From CAZNKU01 sp045545235 (GTDB lineage: Bacteria; Bacillota; Clostridia; Monoglobales; Firm-18): 17,359 nucleotides of DNA. Location: contig JAZQAN010000004.1 of assembly GCA_045545235.1 (NCBI GenBank), positions 1-17,359 on the forward strand, read 5' to 3'. A program made the translations under genes and the position numbers. Below, one piece after another: positions 1 to 10,400 of the stretch. The stretch's first letter is position 1, and the number at the start of each line of letters is the position of its first letter. The notes beneath the pieces are model-generated. The model saw nothing but the letters and a program-made list of their open reading frames with translations, had not been told where the DNA came from and did no database searches.

Positions 1-2
1 GG

Positions 3-44
3 GATTACAGTTTGTTGAAACAATTTTTGAAGAAAGCAACGTAA
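3..44 (+). CDS. Possible C-terminal end of an upstream gene (partial)
   Basis: One plus-strand frame is open from the window edge and ends in TAA at 42-44, reading DYSLLKQFLKKAT. The stop falls exactly at the base of the hairpin terminator at 43-83, which is where a real gene would end. The basic, helix-like tail is plausible protein but far too short to identify. A second frame stays open to about 84, but it would have to read through the hairpin, so I prefer this one. Whether it is coding cannot be settled from 14 codons. Confidence 0.35.
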   Translation, partial: DYSLLKQFLKKAT

Positions 45-83
45 AAACACCCGTATCATTTCCCTTTGCTGACGGGTGTTTTT
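43..83. terminator. Rho-independent terminator, probably bidirectional
   Basis: The arms AAAAACACCCGT (43-54) and ACGGGTGTTTTT (72-83) are perfectly complementary over 12 bp, with a 17-nt loop. The T run at the end of the right arm gives a U tract on the plus strand, and the A run of the left arm does the same for minus-strand transcripts. It can therefore end the upstream plus-strand gene and also stop reads from the regulator gene on the minus strand. Confidence 0.8.
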
Positions 84-84
84 A

Positions 85-362
85 GGAGTCAGCGAAATAA
101 GTTTTCGTATGACGACGGCGTTGCTTTCAATAAAATTTTTCGTACAAAATGTTGACTGAACGTCCCAGCGGTGGGTTTTTGGGCACTTTTGCCCACACAA
201 AAGTGCCTCCCTCCGCGGATAGCGGAATAAAATAAAAGACAGCAACTATTATAGGCTACTGCCCTTTAGCGTACTCTGCACAACTGCTCTGTTTTTTTGT
301 ATTTGGAGGGTTTATTTATGAATAATGAAAACATAAGCCTGAAAGTGCAGGGAATCTGTACT
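85..362. other. Intergenic region with a 10-bp hairpin
   Basis: I see no convincing gene in most of this stretch. It contains a perfect inverted repeat, GGCACTTTTG (182-191) and CAAAAGTGCC (198-207), around a 6-nt loop, followed by a smaller TCCGC/GCGGA stem at 213-227. No U tract follows either, so they are not ordinary terminators. The stretch from about 160 to 230 is more GC-rich than its surroundings. A small reading frame with a ribosome site begins at 318 and is listed separately. Confidence 0.5.
182..207. repeat. Perfect 10-bp inverted repeat (hairpin)
   Basis: The arms GGCACTTTTG and CAAAAGTGCC are separated by CCCACA. The stem is perfect and stable, but it is followed by CTCCCTCC rather than a T run, so it is not a classical terminator. 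It could be a small dispersed repeat or a structured RNA element. One copy in one window cannot decide. Confidence 0.55.
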
Positions 363-470
363 TTATTTTTTTGTATATTCACTTGGTATTTTTCCTGTAT
401 ATTTTTTAAAGTTTCTCGCAAAACTTTTGTAGTTGTTAAAGCCAACAATGGGGGAAATTTCCATCATTGA
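318..470 (+). CDS. Doubtful 50-residue ORF with a good ribosome site, antisense to the regulator's 3' end
   Basis: GGAGGG at 305-310 lies 7 nt before an ATG at 318, and the frame runs 50 codons to TGA at 468-470. The product starts MNNENISLKVQGICTLFF and has a Cys/Phe-rich hydrophobic middle (about residues 11-31) and a basic tail. About two thirds of it is antisense to the 3' end of the AraC-type gene, whose coding constraint would by itself create much of this sequence. It may be chance, a remnant of a gene start, or a small membrane peptide. I recognise no family. Confidence 0.2.
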   Translation: MNNENISLKVQGICTLFFCIFTWYFSCIFFKVSRKTFVVVKANNGGNFHH

Positions 471-1580
471 CAAATTTGATTCGTTTATAAGCTCCAATGC
501 TTTTTTTATTCTGTATTTGTTAAGCGTGTCTAAAAATGTGTTGCCTGTCTGTGATTTAAAATATCTGCTGAAATATTGGCTTGAAACCTGAAATTCTTCA
601 GCCATAGTTGCAATACTGATATCTTTGTTATAATTTTCTTCAATGTATTTTTCTATTTTCTGCTCTATATTGTTTATTTTATCTGAATGTTCTTCTATGT
701 ATAAAATGGCTTGTTTGTACCATTTTTGAATGATTTCTACAAGACCTTTTTTATGTGTTATTCCTGATATCCATCTGTATAGGTTAACATTGTCTCCGTA
801 TACTTCTTCAATGGTTGTATTGTTTTTGCTCAATATATTATGCAGAAAAGCAAGAAGATTGTAGGCAACGTATATGCATTGAGAATAATTGTCTTTGTTT
901 TCAAAAGCTCCGGAAATTATGTCTTTTGTTTCATCGAGTTTTTTGCAGTTAAAAGCGGTTAAAAGCTTTGATTCAGTTTCGATAGAGGTTTTTGTGAAAA
1001 TCTTACTTTCGGAAACGTCAAAACGGTAAACGTTTTTTAAATTGAAACGTCCCATATCAGAGGCTTTAACTGCATTACCCCAGTATTTTGTAGATAATAT
1101 TTTATGTTGTCCGTTTTTTATGTTATTTTCTATTGCGGAATCAATCATTTCTTTTTTTAAGCATTGGCTTGTTCCGATGTACATAGTAGGATATAAATCT
1201 GTTAATTTTTTTAAAGAATTGATTATGATGTCTTCGTCGCAGTCAAAAGATAGAATAAAACACAATCTTTGATGTTGATTTTTGTATTGTATACTTACAT
1301 CATCGTGGAAAAAACTATTAAATATCCTTAAAAATTCTCTTTCGGGTGGTATTTGTTTGAAACGTGGGTCGTATCTGTCGTTTTGTATACAAATAATAAA
1401 CGTATTTTTTTTGATGAAGGTATTGAAATCTTCTTTGTAAAATGTAGGAACCAAGTCGAAAAAATCTTCAAAGAAAAGACTTTCAATATTTTTTTCAAGT
1501 TTTGTTTTTTTGTCGTGTAAACAAAAATATAATATCATAGATATTAATAATACAGTAGTAATTATGCTGTAAATAAACAA
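363..1580 (-). CDS. Membrane-anchored AraC-family (YesN-like) transcriptional regulator
   Basis: This 405-residue protein is a DNA-binding transcriptional regulator that probably sits at the inner face of the membrane. One hydrophobic segment spans about residues 3-21. A cytoplasmic middle region of unassigned fold covers about 30-290. The C-terminus (about 302-405) is an AraC-type double helix-turn-helix: DISIATMAEEFQVSSQYFSRYF is the first HTH and the MMEISPIVGFNNYKSFARNF stretch is the second, with the family's usual GF-N-Y-F pattern. The start is TTG at 1580, chosen because GAGGTG (1593-1588) lies 7 nt upstream; an ATG at residue 15 would cut the membrane segment. Related clostridial regulators are often about 700 residues, with two membrane helices around an outside sensor. 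This one matches only their second half, and no remnant of a sensor is visible upstream. It is divergent from the SLH operon, so control of that operon is likely but inferred. Confidence 0.9.
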   Translation of the reverse strand: MFIYSIITTVLLISMILYFCLHDKKTKLEKNIESLFFEDFFDLVPTFYKEDFNTFIKKNTFIICIQNDRYDPRFKQIPPEREFLRIFNSFFHDDVSIQYKNQHQRLCFILSFDCDEDIIINSLKKLTDLYPTMYIGTSQCLKKEMIDSAIENNIKNGQHKILSTKYWGNAVKASDMGRFNLKNVYRFDVSESKIFTKTSIETESKLLTAFNCKKLDETKDIISGAFENKDNYSQCIYVAYNLLAFLHNILSKNNTTIEEVYGDNVNLYRWISGITHKKGLVEIIQKWYKQAILYIEEHSDKINNIEQKIEKYIEENYNKDISIATMAEEFQVSSQYFSRYFKSQTGNTFLDTLNKYRIKKALELINESNLSMMEISPIVGFNNYKSFARNFKKYTGKIPSEYTKK

Positions 1581-1738
1581 AAAAATTCACCTCAGATTTT
1601 ATTTTGTGTTTTTATTATATGTCATTTTAAGGGGATTTTCAAGTGGATAATTAAAAATGTTAAAAAATGTGATGATACGAGGCTTCTTGTCGAAACAAAT
1701 GGATGAATTATTACTTTCGGTTTTTTGAAATGGAATAA

Positions 1739-1765
1739 ATTGTCCACTAAATATTTATGATTGTC
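1739..1765 (+). promoter_or_regulatory. Candidate AraC-type operator: two ATTGTC direct repeats 21 bp apart
   Basis: ATTGTC occurs at 1739-1744 and again at 1760-1765, an exact 21-bp step, or two helical turns. The downstream copy overlaps the -35 hexamer of the operon promoter. AraC-family activators commonly bind direct half-sites with this spacing next to or over the -35 box, as at araI1-araI2. The repeats are visible in the sequence; binding by the divergent regulator is inference. Confidence 0.4.
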
Positions 1766-1789
1766 TATTGAAATTTATCTCCATATAGT
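1761..1789 (+). promoter_or_regulatory. Sigma-A-type promoter of the SLH operon
   Basis: A -35 box TTGTCT (1761-1766) and a -10 box TATAGT (1784-1789) are 17 bp apart. A TATAAT at 1791-1796 is better as a hexamer but sits 24 bp from the -35 box. Initiation near 1796-1802 would leave a leader of about 45 nt before the ATG at 1843. The -35 box differs from consensus at two positions, which fits a promoter that needs an activator. Confidence 0.6.
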
Positions 1790-1842
1790 ATATAATTACA
1801 ATCAGGAAAATATTAAACTTGGGTTTAAGGAGGAAAAGTAAT

Positions 1843-4485
1843 ATGGTAAGTAAAAGATTTTTGAAAACTGTATTAAGTTTGCTATGTGTATTTACACTTG
1901 TTGTTTCAAGCGTATGTACAGTAACAGCAGACTACGATGATGTTATGTTTGACCTGACATCATTAGGTGTCCTAAAAGGAGTAGAGGTTAACAGTGATGT
2001 TAATGCTCATATCACAAGAGCTGAATTTTCACAGCTTGTTGTAAACCTTTTAGGCTATGGAAATGTGGCAGATACATTTGAAGATGCAGGTGTGTTTGCA
2101 GATATTTCAGACAGTAAGTATAAGGGCGCAATTAATTTGCTTTATGATTTGAATATCATTTCAGGTACAGGCAAAAACACATTCAGTCCTGAAAGTAAGC
2201 TTACATATCAGCAGGTTGGTAAATTTATGGTAAATGTTTTGGGGTATTCCAAAATTGTAAAGGGTACTGACCTGAATTCATACTTTATGCTTGCAGGCAG
2301 CATTGGCGTTTTTGCAAATGTTGATGTGACTAAAACTAATGTGTCTTGGTATGATGCACTTATTATTGCACACAATGCACTTGGAATAGACCTTATGACT
2401 AAGGATTTCGGTATGATAGGTGACAATTACCAGATAGAGGAAGGCAAGACATTAAGAACTTCGCTTTCTACTACTACAGGCAGAAATGTGCAGAAGCTTA
2501 AAGGTATTGTTACTGCAGACCGCACAACATACCTTCTTGAAGCACGCAGCAATATGAAGGATACTCATATTGAAGTAAACGGCAAGCTTTACAAGTGTAA
2601 CTTTACTGTTCCTGATGGTCTTGTTGGTATGGAGGTTAATTTCTATATTGACTACACTGATGATTCAAATGGTATTGTGACAAGCATTGCTCCTTCAGAC
2701 AAAAATACCGTAAGAGAATTCAGCCTTGATGATGTTGTTTCTGCTGAATCTGAAAAGATTGAATATTTTGTAAATGGTGAGAACAAGGAATCTGTTAAGA
2801 TAAATGAGTTTGCTAAATTTATTTACAATGACAGATGGGATATGAAGGCAAAATATTCTGATGTTGAAAATTGCAAAAATGGTTTTGTTAAGCTTATTGA
2901 CAATGATGAAGATGATATTGTTGATGTAGTTTACGTATATGAATTTGAAGATGCAATTGTTGAAAGAGTATACGGTGAAACAAAGCAGGTTTATTTTGCA
3001 AATAATCAGCTTTTAAATGGTTCAAGATATGTTTCCTTCGACGCAGAAGAGGATAAAACCATAGTTAAAATATTTGATGCTTCAGGAAATGCATTTGCAT
3101 TTGAAAATATTGCAGAAAACAATATTATAAGTATTGCAAAGAGTAAGGATGGTCAGGTTATAAATGCTGTTATAAGTGATAAAATTGTAACAGGTGTTGT
3201 TAATGAGCTTGACGATTATTCCGTAGTTGTAGATTCAGATGTTTTTGATTATGTTGTAAAACCTGATGTGAAAATCGGTACACATGTTGATGCTTATGTA
3301 AACTTTATGAACAAAGTTTTCTATGTTGAAAAAACAAAAACTGAAAACAACTATGCATATGTGCTTGATGCAAATCTAAAAACAGGTATAAGCGGTACTG
3401 TAAAGGTTGCGCTTATTATGCCGGGTTATATAAGTGAAACAAGTACAGAATCTTTTGACGAAGAAGGTACATCATCTTCAACAAAAGAACTTTTCTTCCG
3501 TAATAATTCCAAAGTTTTGTTTGAGTTGGCAAGCAAGGTCAAGGTTGATGAAGCAACTGTGAAAGCTGAAAAAGCAATTTCGTTGATCAAAGGCAAGGTT
3601 GTTTCATACGGACTTGATGCAAATGGAAAGATTAACAAAATAGAGTCACTTGATATATTCAATGCTGATTCTTCCAAAAAAGCATATAATCAGAATGGTA
3701 AAACATTCAGCAGTAAAGCAACAGAAGGTTTTGGTATAACTGAAAGTGCTACAATGTCAATTTGTATTCCTACAAATGCAGGTGCATCTGATGATGATTT
3801 ACTTGTACCTGTTAAGCTTGTACACGGTTCTGAATATTCAATAAATGCCTACGATGTTGATGAAACATCAAGTATTGCAGGACTTGCTGTAATAAATGCT
3901 GAAATGCGTTCCGGTATTGCAGGAAGCATCAGTCCTACAACAAGTGATATTGCAATACTTAAAAAAGTATCAAATGTACTTGATGAAAACGGAAATGAAG
4001 TTATAAAAGTACATATGCTTACAAAAGATGGCGAAAAGAGCTATACTGTATCACCTTTGATGTCATCAGCAGTACATAAACGCTTTATGAATATGAGCAA
4101 GGGTGACATATTCTACTACGAAACAATAGAAGGTACAGTTGAACTTAGAAACTGTCAGTTGATTCAGGCAGAAGATAATTATGACGTAGTCGGTGCATAC
4201 AATGTTGACCAGATAAATGAAATATGTGTCGGTGAGGTTTCAGATTGCAGATACAGCTATGTATCAGCAAAGCAAAACCGTTGGACAGACAGTATTACAG
4301 TTAACTGTGGCGAAGGTAATGCTTCAATGACTTATGAAGTATATAAAACAGGAACACCTGTAATTTTCATAATTGATGATGCAGGTAATGCTGAACTTGG
4401 TAAATTTGAAGATATTCAGTGCGGAAATAAAATTTATGTAGGCGCTGTATATTCAAATGTAAAAGTTTTAGCAGTACGTAAATAG
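1843..4485 (+). CDS. Secreted S-layer homology (SLH) domain protein, N-terminal SLH, body of unknown function
   Basis: This 880-residue protein should be exported and held in the cell wall by SLH repeats, which in other bacteria bind pyruvylated secondary wall polymers. A signal peptide spans about residues 1-28 (MVSKRFLK, hydrophobic core, likely cleavage after TVTA). SLH-like repeats follow at about 30-80 (with ITRAEF at 57-62), 85-145 (FADISDSKYKGAINLL) and a weaker one at 150-190. Residues 190-880 look rich in beta strand and match no family I recognise; no catalytic motif is evident. The start is ATG 1843, with AAGGAGG 9 nt upstream. A TTG at 1819 in the same frame has no ribosome site and would put charged residues before the signal peptide. 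It is first in the operon and ends 14 nt before the next gene. It could be an S-layer structural protein or a surface binder. Confidence 0.93.
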   Translation: MVSKRFLKTVLSLLCVFTLVVSSVCTVTADYDDVMFDLTSLGVLKGVEVNSDVNAHITRAEFSQLVVNLLGYGNVADTFEDAGVFADISDSKYKGAINLLYDLNIISGTGKNTFSPESKLTYQQVGKFMVNVLGYSKIVKGTDLNSYFMLAGSIGVFANVDVTKTNVSWYDALIIAHNALGIDLMTKDFGMIGDNYQIEEGKTLRTSLSTTTGRNVQKLKGIVTADRTTYLLEARSNMKDTHIEVNGKLYKCNFTVPDGLVGMEVNFYIDYTDDSNGIVTSIAPSDKNTVREFSLDDVVSAESEKIEYFVNGENKESVKINEFAKFIYNDRWDMKAKYSDVENCKNGFVKLIDNDEDDIVDVVYVYEFEDAIVERVYGETKQVYFANNQLLNGSRYVSFDAEEDKTIVKIFDASGNAFAFENIAENNIISIAKSKDGQVINAVISDKIVTGVVNELDDYSVVVDSDVFDYVVKPDVKIGTHVDAYVNFMNKVFYVEKTKTENNYAYVLDANLKTGISGTVKVALIMPGYISETSTESFDEEGTSSSTKELFFRNNSKVLFELASKVKVDEATVKAEKAISLIKGKVVSYGLDANGKINKIESLDIFNADSSKKAYNQNGKTFSSKATEGFGITESATMSICIPTNAGASDDDLLVPVKLVHGSEYSINAYDVDETSSIAGLAVINAEMRSGIAGSISPTTSDIAILKKVSNVLDENGNEVIKVHMLTKDGEKSYTVSPLMSSAVHKRFMNMSKGDIFYYETIEGTVELRNCQLIQAEDNYDVVGAYNVDQINEICVGEVSDCRYSYVSAKQNRWTDSITVNCGEGNASMTYEVYKTGTPVIFIIDDAGNAELGKFEDIQCGNKIYVGAVYSNVKVLAVRK

Positions 4486-4499
4486 GAGGGAGAAACGAT

Positions 4500-7400
4500 A
4501 TGAAAAAAATACTTTCACTTTTAATATGTATGTGTATGGTAATCGGTATGCTCCCTGTGTTTACAGTGAGTGCTGCCGAAGCACCTGAATGGGTTGCATC
4601 TTTTGGTTCACTGGAAAATCCGGGTACGCTTATTTCAGACTACGGTTTTGCAAAAGGCGATGTTCCGGGCAAGAATATTCCGAATAATTTTCCTGTTGAT
4701 GCAACAGACCCATCTAAAGAGTATGTTGCTGAATACACAGCTGAAGGCTTTAAAATTACAAAGCTTCAGGATGGTACAACAGAAAACAGCGGAACTTTGA
4801 CAAATTATAACGGACGAATTAATTTTGTTAAAATTACAGATGAAGCGACAAAATCATATGAAACAGGCTTCCGCGGAACATATGTTGTAGATATGTTGAT
4901 TAATGCGAATATGAAGAAGCCTGCTGCAAATACAGCTAAAAATCCACCTCGTTTTGATATGTGGTTTGGCTACAATGAAGATATCACAGCCGAAAAAAAC
5001 ACAGCAAATGAAAACGGAATTCGTTATGTAAGCGGCAATATACTTTCATTGTACGATAACAAGACAAGTGGCTCTGTGGAGTATAAGGATGGAGGTATAC
5101 GCGGTGTAACAACACCGGGTGAGGATACAGTCCACAGATTTGTATTTGATACAGAAAATAAGCAGATTGCACACTATATGTCTAAGGATGGAGCATTTGC
5201 TTATGTAGGCTCAGGTGAATTCTTCGGTGAGGCCGTACAGGGCATTAAATTTACACCTCGTCTTGGTTTTGAAAAGGATTCTTATTTCACATTCAAAAAT
5301 ATAAAGATTTATGAAGTGTCAAAGGCACAGGAACCTCTTATAAAGGTAGTTAATGCTCCTGTTACACCAGATCCTGAACCTGATACACCGGATCCTGAAC
5401 CAACTCCTGATCCTGATAATAAGATTCCTGACTGGGTAGAACTTATCGGTGCAAATGCAACACCGGGTTCTCTTATTGCAGACTACGGTTTTGTAAATGG
5501 TGATGTTCCCGGAAAGAATATTCCAAATAACTTCAATACGGATGCAACAGATGCAACTAAGGAATATACAGGTGAATATACATCTGAAGGCTTTAAAATA
5601 ACAAGACTTCAGGATGGTACAGATACTACTGCTTCTTCATCAAGCGGTTATGCCGGCAGAATCAACTTTGTTTCTATAACTGATGAAGCAACAAAATCAT
5701 ATGAATCAGGCTTCAGAGGAACATATGTTGTTGATTTTACAATAAAGGCAGATATGAGTAAGCCTGCAGGTATGACAAAGAATGCTCGTTTTGATATGTC
5801 TTTTGGTTATAATGAAGACATAACATCATATAAAAACGTAAATACAAATCCAAAATCATGGAACAATATGAGATTTATGCAGGATAACACATGGCGTTTG
5901 TATGATAATCAGTCAAGTGCTACTGAATATTTTGAATCAGGTGCAGACAGACTGGCAAACAAGGGTGAGGATACAACCTTCCGTTTTGTGTTTGATACTG
6001 TTAATAAAAACATAGCATTTTATAAGCTAACTGAAAATGGCTATGGCTATATTGGTTCAGGCGAACTTTTTGGTGATTGCGTTCAGGGTATTACATTCAC
6101 ACCGCGTCTTGCTTTCAAGAAAGATTCTTACTTTATATTTAAAAATGTTAAAATTTATGAGGTAGTAAGAGCAGAAGAACCTCTTATAAAGGTGGTTAAT
6201 ACTCCGGTTACTCCTGACCCGGATCCCGATCCAACACCCGACCCGGACCCAACACCTGATCCGGATGACAACATTCCTGATTGGGTAGTAGGATTTGGTG
6301 CAAATAAGACACCGGGCACCCTTGTAGACAGTCACGGTTTTTCTGACAGTGATGTACCCGGCAGAAAGGTATATAACAGCTATACCGATTCAACAAACTT
6401 CAGCGGTGAATATACTGCAGATGGCTTTGTACTAAAGAGAGTAACAAAATTTGAAAGCGGTACAGGAAGAAACCCTTCAAATGAATATATGAGAATAAAC
6501 CTTACTAAAAAAGTAGGGGATGAATATAAGTACGGTCTTAAGGGTACATATGCAATTGACCTTACAGTTAATGGCAGCCTTGCATCTTCTCAGAAAAAGA
6601 GTGACGTTTATTTAGACGGTTACATTGTTGATTCTGATGACATAGACTTGTTGTCAACATCTGATAATGCCAATGTAAAAATTCGCTTTATTGCCGAACA
6701 GGAAAGAACAGGAAATACACATTTCCAGGTAGTATCAGCTTCAGATGAATCAAAGCAAACTGAACTTATGCCTGTACCTGTAAATGAAGATACAGTTATT
6801 CGTTTGATTGTAGATTCAGAAACAGGTAACGTTGCAGCTTATTCAAGTGAAGATAATAAGGAAACTTTTAAATATTACGGTGCAATAGACGGCGTATTTA
6901 AAGGTAATAAGATGCAGGCATTTGTATTTAATCCTGGCCTTGGCTTGATTGAGCCTTCAACAATAATGACATTCAAAAACATTGATGTTTATGAAATAAC
7001 TGAAGTTGAAGATTCTCAGGGTCCTGATACTCCGGAACCCGAACCGGGAGATGATGTAATAGTAGCAGACCCTACTAATAAAATTCCTGACTGGGCAGAG
7101 GTTATTGGTTTAACAGCTGAACCGGGTAAAAAGGTCGGCGACTATAAGTTTACAGGAAGTGATATTCCTGGTGAATCCATAGCTAATAATTTTAGTAATT
7201 CAAATGATTTTAGCGGTGAATACACAGAAGACGGTTTTGTAATGAAAAAACTAACTGAACCTGCCGATGCAGACCGTGCTACATCAAGTGGTTTTGGTGG
7301 TGTTCTTCACCTTGTTACAAATCTTGAAGAAGATACTGAAAATAAAACTAAATCATATCAGCATGGTCTTGTAGGTACATATGTAGTTGATTTGTATGTA

Positions 7401-10400
7401 AATTCAAATCTTTCAATGAATCTTTCAGGTGCTGCGGCACGTTTTGACTGGGAAATTGGTTATCAGCCAAGCTTGACTAAAGTTGATACTGATGCACATT
7501 TCAATACAATCCGTGTTACATCAGCCAATGCATTTACTGTATATGGTTCAGGCAGTTATACAACAGGCAATGACAAGATGCCTAAGGGTGAGGACACAAT
7601 AGTTCGTCTTATTTTTGATACCAAAAATAAACAGATGGCATATTTCATACACAAAAACGGTGAATTCGTATTCAGTGGTAACGGTGCATACAGCGGTGAT
7701 ATAATTCAAAGCTTGTATTTTACACCTCGTCTTGGTTTTGCAAAGGATTCTACTTTCACTTTCAAGGGCGTAAAAATTTATGAAATTGAAAGATATATTA
7801 ATTCTGAACTTGGTATTGCTGACAGAAACTTTGCAATAGATAATGCAATGGCAGATGAAAACATTATGCCAAAGAATTTGGGCACAGGTTCAGATTCAAT
7901 AACTGAAAATATCACATTGCCATCAGGCTCGTGGACAACATCAAATAACAATGTTGTTTCAGCCGCAGGTATTGTAAAACGTGGTTACGATGATGAAAAA
8001 GTTAGGTTGTCAAATAAATATAAAACAGCTTCAACACCTTCTCTTCAGTTATTCAAGCTTTATGAACTTAACGTTCCCAAGAGAGCAGATGTTGTTAACG
8101 AAACAATATACAGCAGAGAAATAAATAAAGCTTTTGACAGTTATGACAGACGTGTAGGAAGAACTATTTCTTCTGATGCATACTCTAATACTTATGTAAC
8201 AAACCTTAAGGGTGTATATGATTTTGAATTCAAGGTTAAACCAACTGTTACAAATGATGCAACACCGCATAAAATTGAGGTTGGTTATGAATCAGATGCA
8301 GGATATACAAACTATGCAACAGCCGATATTTACAGTGATGCTGTTAAATATTATACAAACGTTTCTTCAAAACGTACATCAGCGGTAAATAACGGTAACA
8401 GTAATGTAATTAAATTCAGAGTTGATACTGTAAATAAGAAGATATGGGTTTTTGTTAACGGTATCAAGTCAAATGAAATAGAGTATACAGGAAATGACTT
8501 TGTTAACACATTCAAACTTACAAGCAACGGAACAGACACACTTGTATTCGAAAGTGTAAATGTAACTTCACTATTTGCTTTTGATAATGAAGAATTTTCA
8601 GATTCAGATATTGTTGAGTGCTACAGCAAAACACCTTCACTTACAATTTCTGATGTTACATCAAATCCTGAAGATGCTTATGGTGTAATGGGCAATATGC
8701 CACAGACACTAAACGGCTATGCAGTAAAGTGGTCAGCAGATTCTGACTATGTTGATGTTGTTGGTAAATATGCTTATCGCAGTGACGAAGATCAGCTTGT
8801 AGCAGTAACAGCTAAAATTTATGATACTGCAAATCCTGATGTTTGCGTATATAAATCATTTGACATTAAAATAGCAAAAACAACTGACCCTGAATTTTTA
8901 CTTGAGGGTAGTACAAGTAAACTTGCAGCTAAGTTTATTACAAACCAGCCTGCTGATGCTTTGATTGCAGACATTGATTTGCCGTTAAATTTAGAGGGTA
9001 ACGCAGTTACATGGAAGGTAACAAAGGGTAATGCTTTGACTGAAAAAGGTAAGATTATTACAAATAAAGATATCGCATCACCTGAAAGTGTTACACTTAC
9101 TGCAACAGTAACAAACGGCGTTGCTACTGTAACTAAAGATATTGAATTTAAGGTTGCAAAACGTGGCGGTGACGTTACAGTTTATACAAACTCTGCAAAT
9201 ATTGAAACTCCGATCAAAGGTGTTGTTACATATTCAGCAGATGTTAATGGTATAGCAACTCTTGCAGATTCAAATGGTAAAAAGATTATTGAACTTGATA
9301 CAACAGGTAATGTTAAGGTTGTAATGGACTTTAACAACAAAAAGGTTGTTGTATTCAAAAACGGCGTTGTTGCAGAGGATTACATAGACTTTGCAGAGGC
9401 TGCTGAAAACTTTGCAGTTGTAAACGGTGCAGTTTCAAATGAAAAGATTATTCTTGATGAATATGCACTTTACGATTATAACATTGATAAATTCGGTTAC
9501 CTTGATGTTCTTGGTAAAAATGTAATTACATCAGATGTTGAGATGTCACAGAACTCATTTGGTGGAGTAAAAGTAGCTTGGAATTCTAAAAACACTTCAA
9601 TACTTTCAAATGAAGGAAAGTATAATGCTCCTGTAAACGTAGTGACTTTGGATGTTGATTTCTCAATGACATTGCCGGGTGGTACAGGTGCAAAATATGC
9701 TAAAACAATAAAAGTTGTTGCAATTCCTAAAAATAATATCTTCAAAGGTGCAACGTCTGTAAATCAGGGCACATCAGTTCCTGCAGGTGAATATCAGAAC
9801 GCTGCAATGTTTGATGGTGACTTTACAGATACAATGTTCAGAGGAGCATATGCAAATGAAACAAAGAGCATTGTTATTGATATGCTAAACGCTCAGGATA
9901 TTAACACATTGTATGTAAATCATAAGGGCTTGAAATCATTTAAGCTTTATGTTTCAGATGATAAGACAAACTGGAATTTGGTTGCAAGTCCTGTATTTGA
10001 CGGAACCCTTGAAAGTAATATAATTACGTTTAATAAGGAAAATGTAAGATATGTGATGATTGACACAATTACTTATGAAGGTAGTTATGTTGACATTTAT
10101 GAAATTGCAGGTTTTGCAGTATACAGTTCATCAGATAAGTCATATATGGATATAATGGCAATTGGTATGCCTGAAGAATTTGTTCTTACAGCTTCTTCAA
10201 TCAATTTACCTGCAACAGGTAGTATATATGGTTCAAAGCTTGTATGGACTTCATCACATCCTGATATAATTTCAACAAACGGAACTATTTCAAAACCTAA
10301 AAATAATACTGAAGTATTGCTTACTGTAACATCAACCAATGGCGATGCAACATCAACAATGACATTCAGATATTATATTAAAGGAACAAGCGGTGCTCAG

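Larger units (their letters stand above)
1581..1842. promoter_or_regulatory. Divergent control region between regulator and SLH operon
   Basis: This AT-rich stretch of 262 bp separates the two divergent genes and holds no ORF of note. On the minus strand it provides the regulator's ribosome site (1588-1593). On the plus strand it carries the operon promoter (1761-1789), the paired ATTGTC repeats (1739-1765) and the ribosome site AAGGAGG (1827-1833), 9 nt before the ATG at 1843. A third CTTGTC copy occurs at 1686-1691. No riboswitch or attenuator structure is apparent in the short leader. Confidence 0.6.

Noticed and set aside
1819..1842. TTG at 1819 as the start of the first SLH protein
   Set aside because: It has no ribosome site and would add charged residues before the signal peptide. 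ATG 1843 has AAGGAGG 9 nt upstream.
5360..6272. Pro-Asp repeat tracts as a CRISPR array or non-coding satellite
   Set aside because: The repeats are in frame, encode inter-domain linkers and lack equal-length unique spacers.
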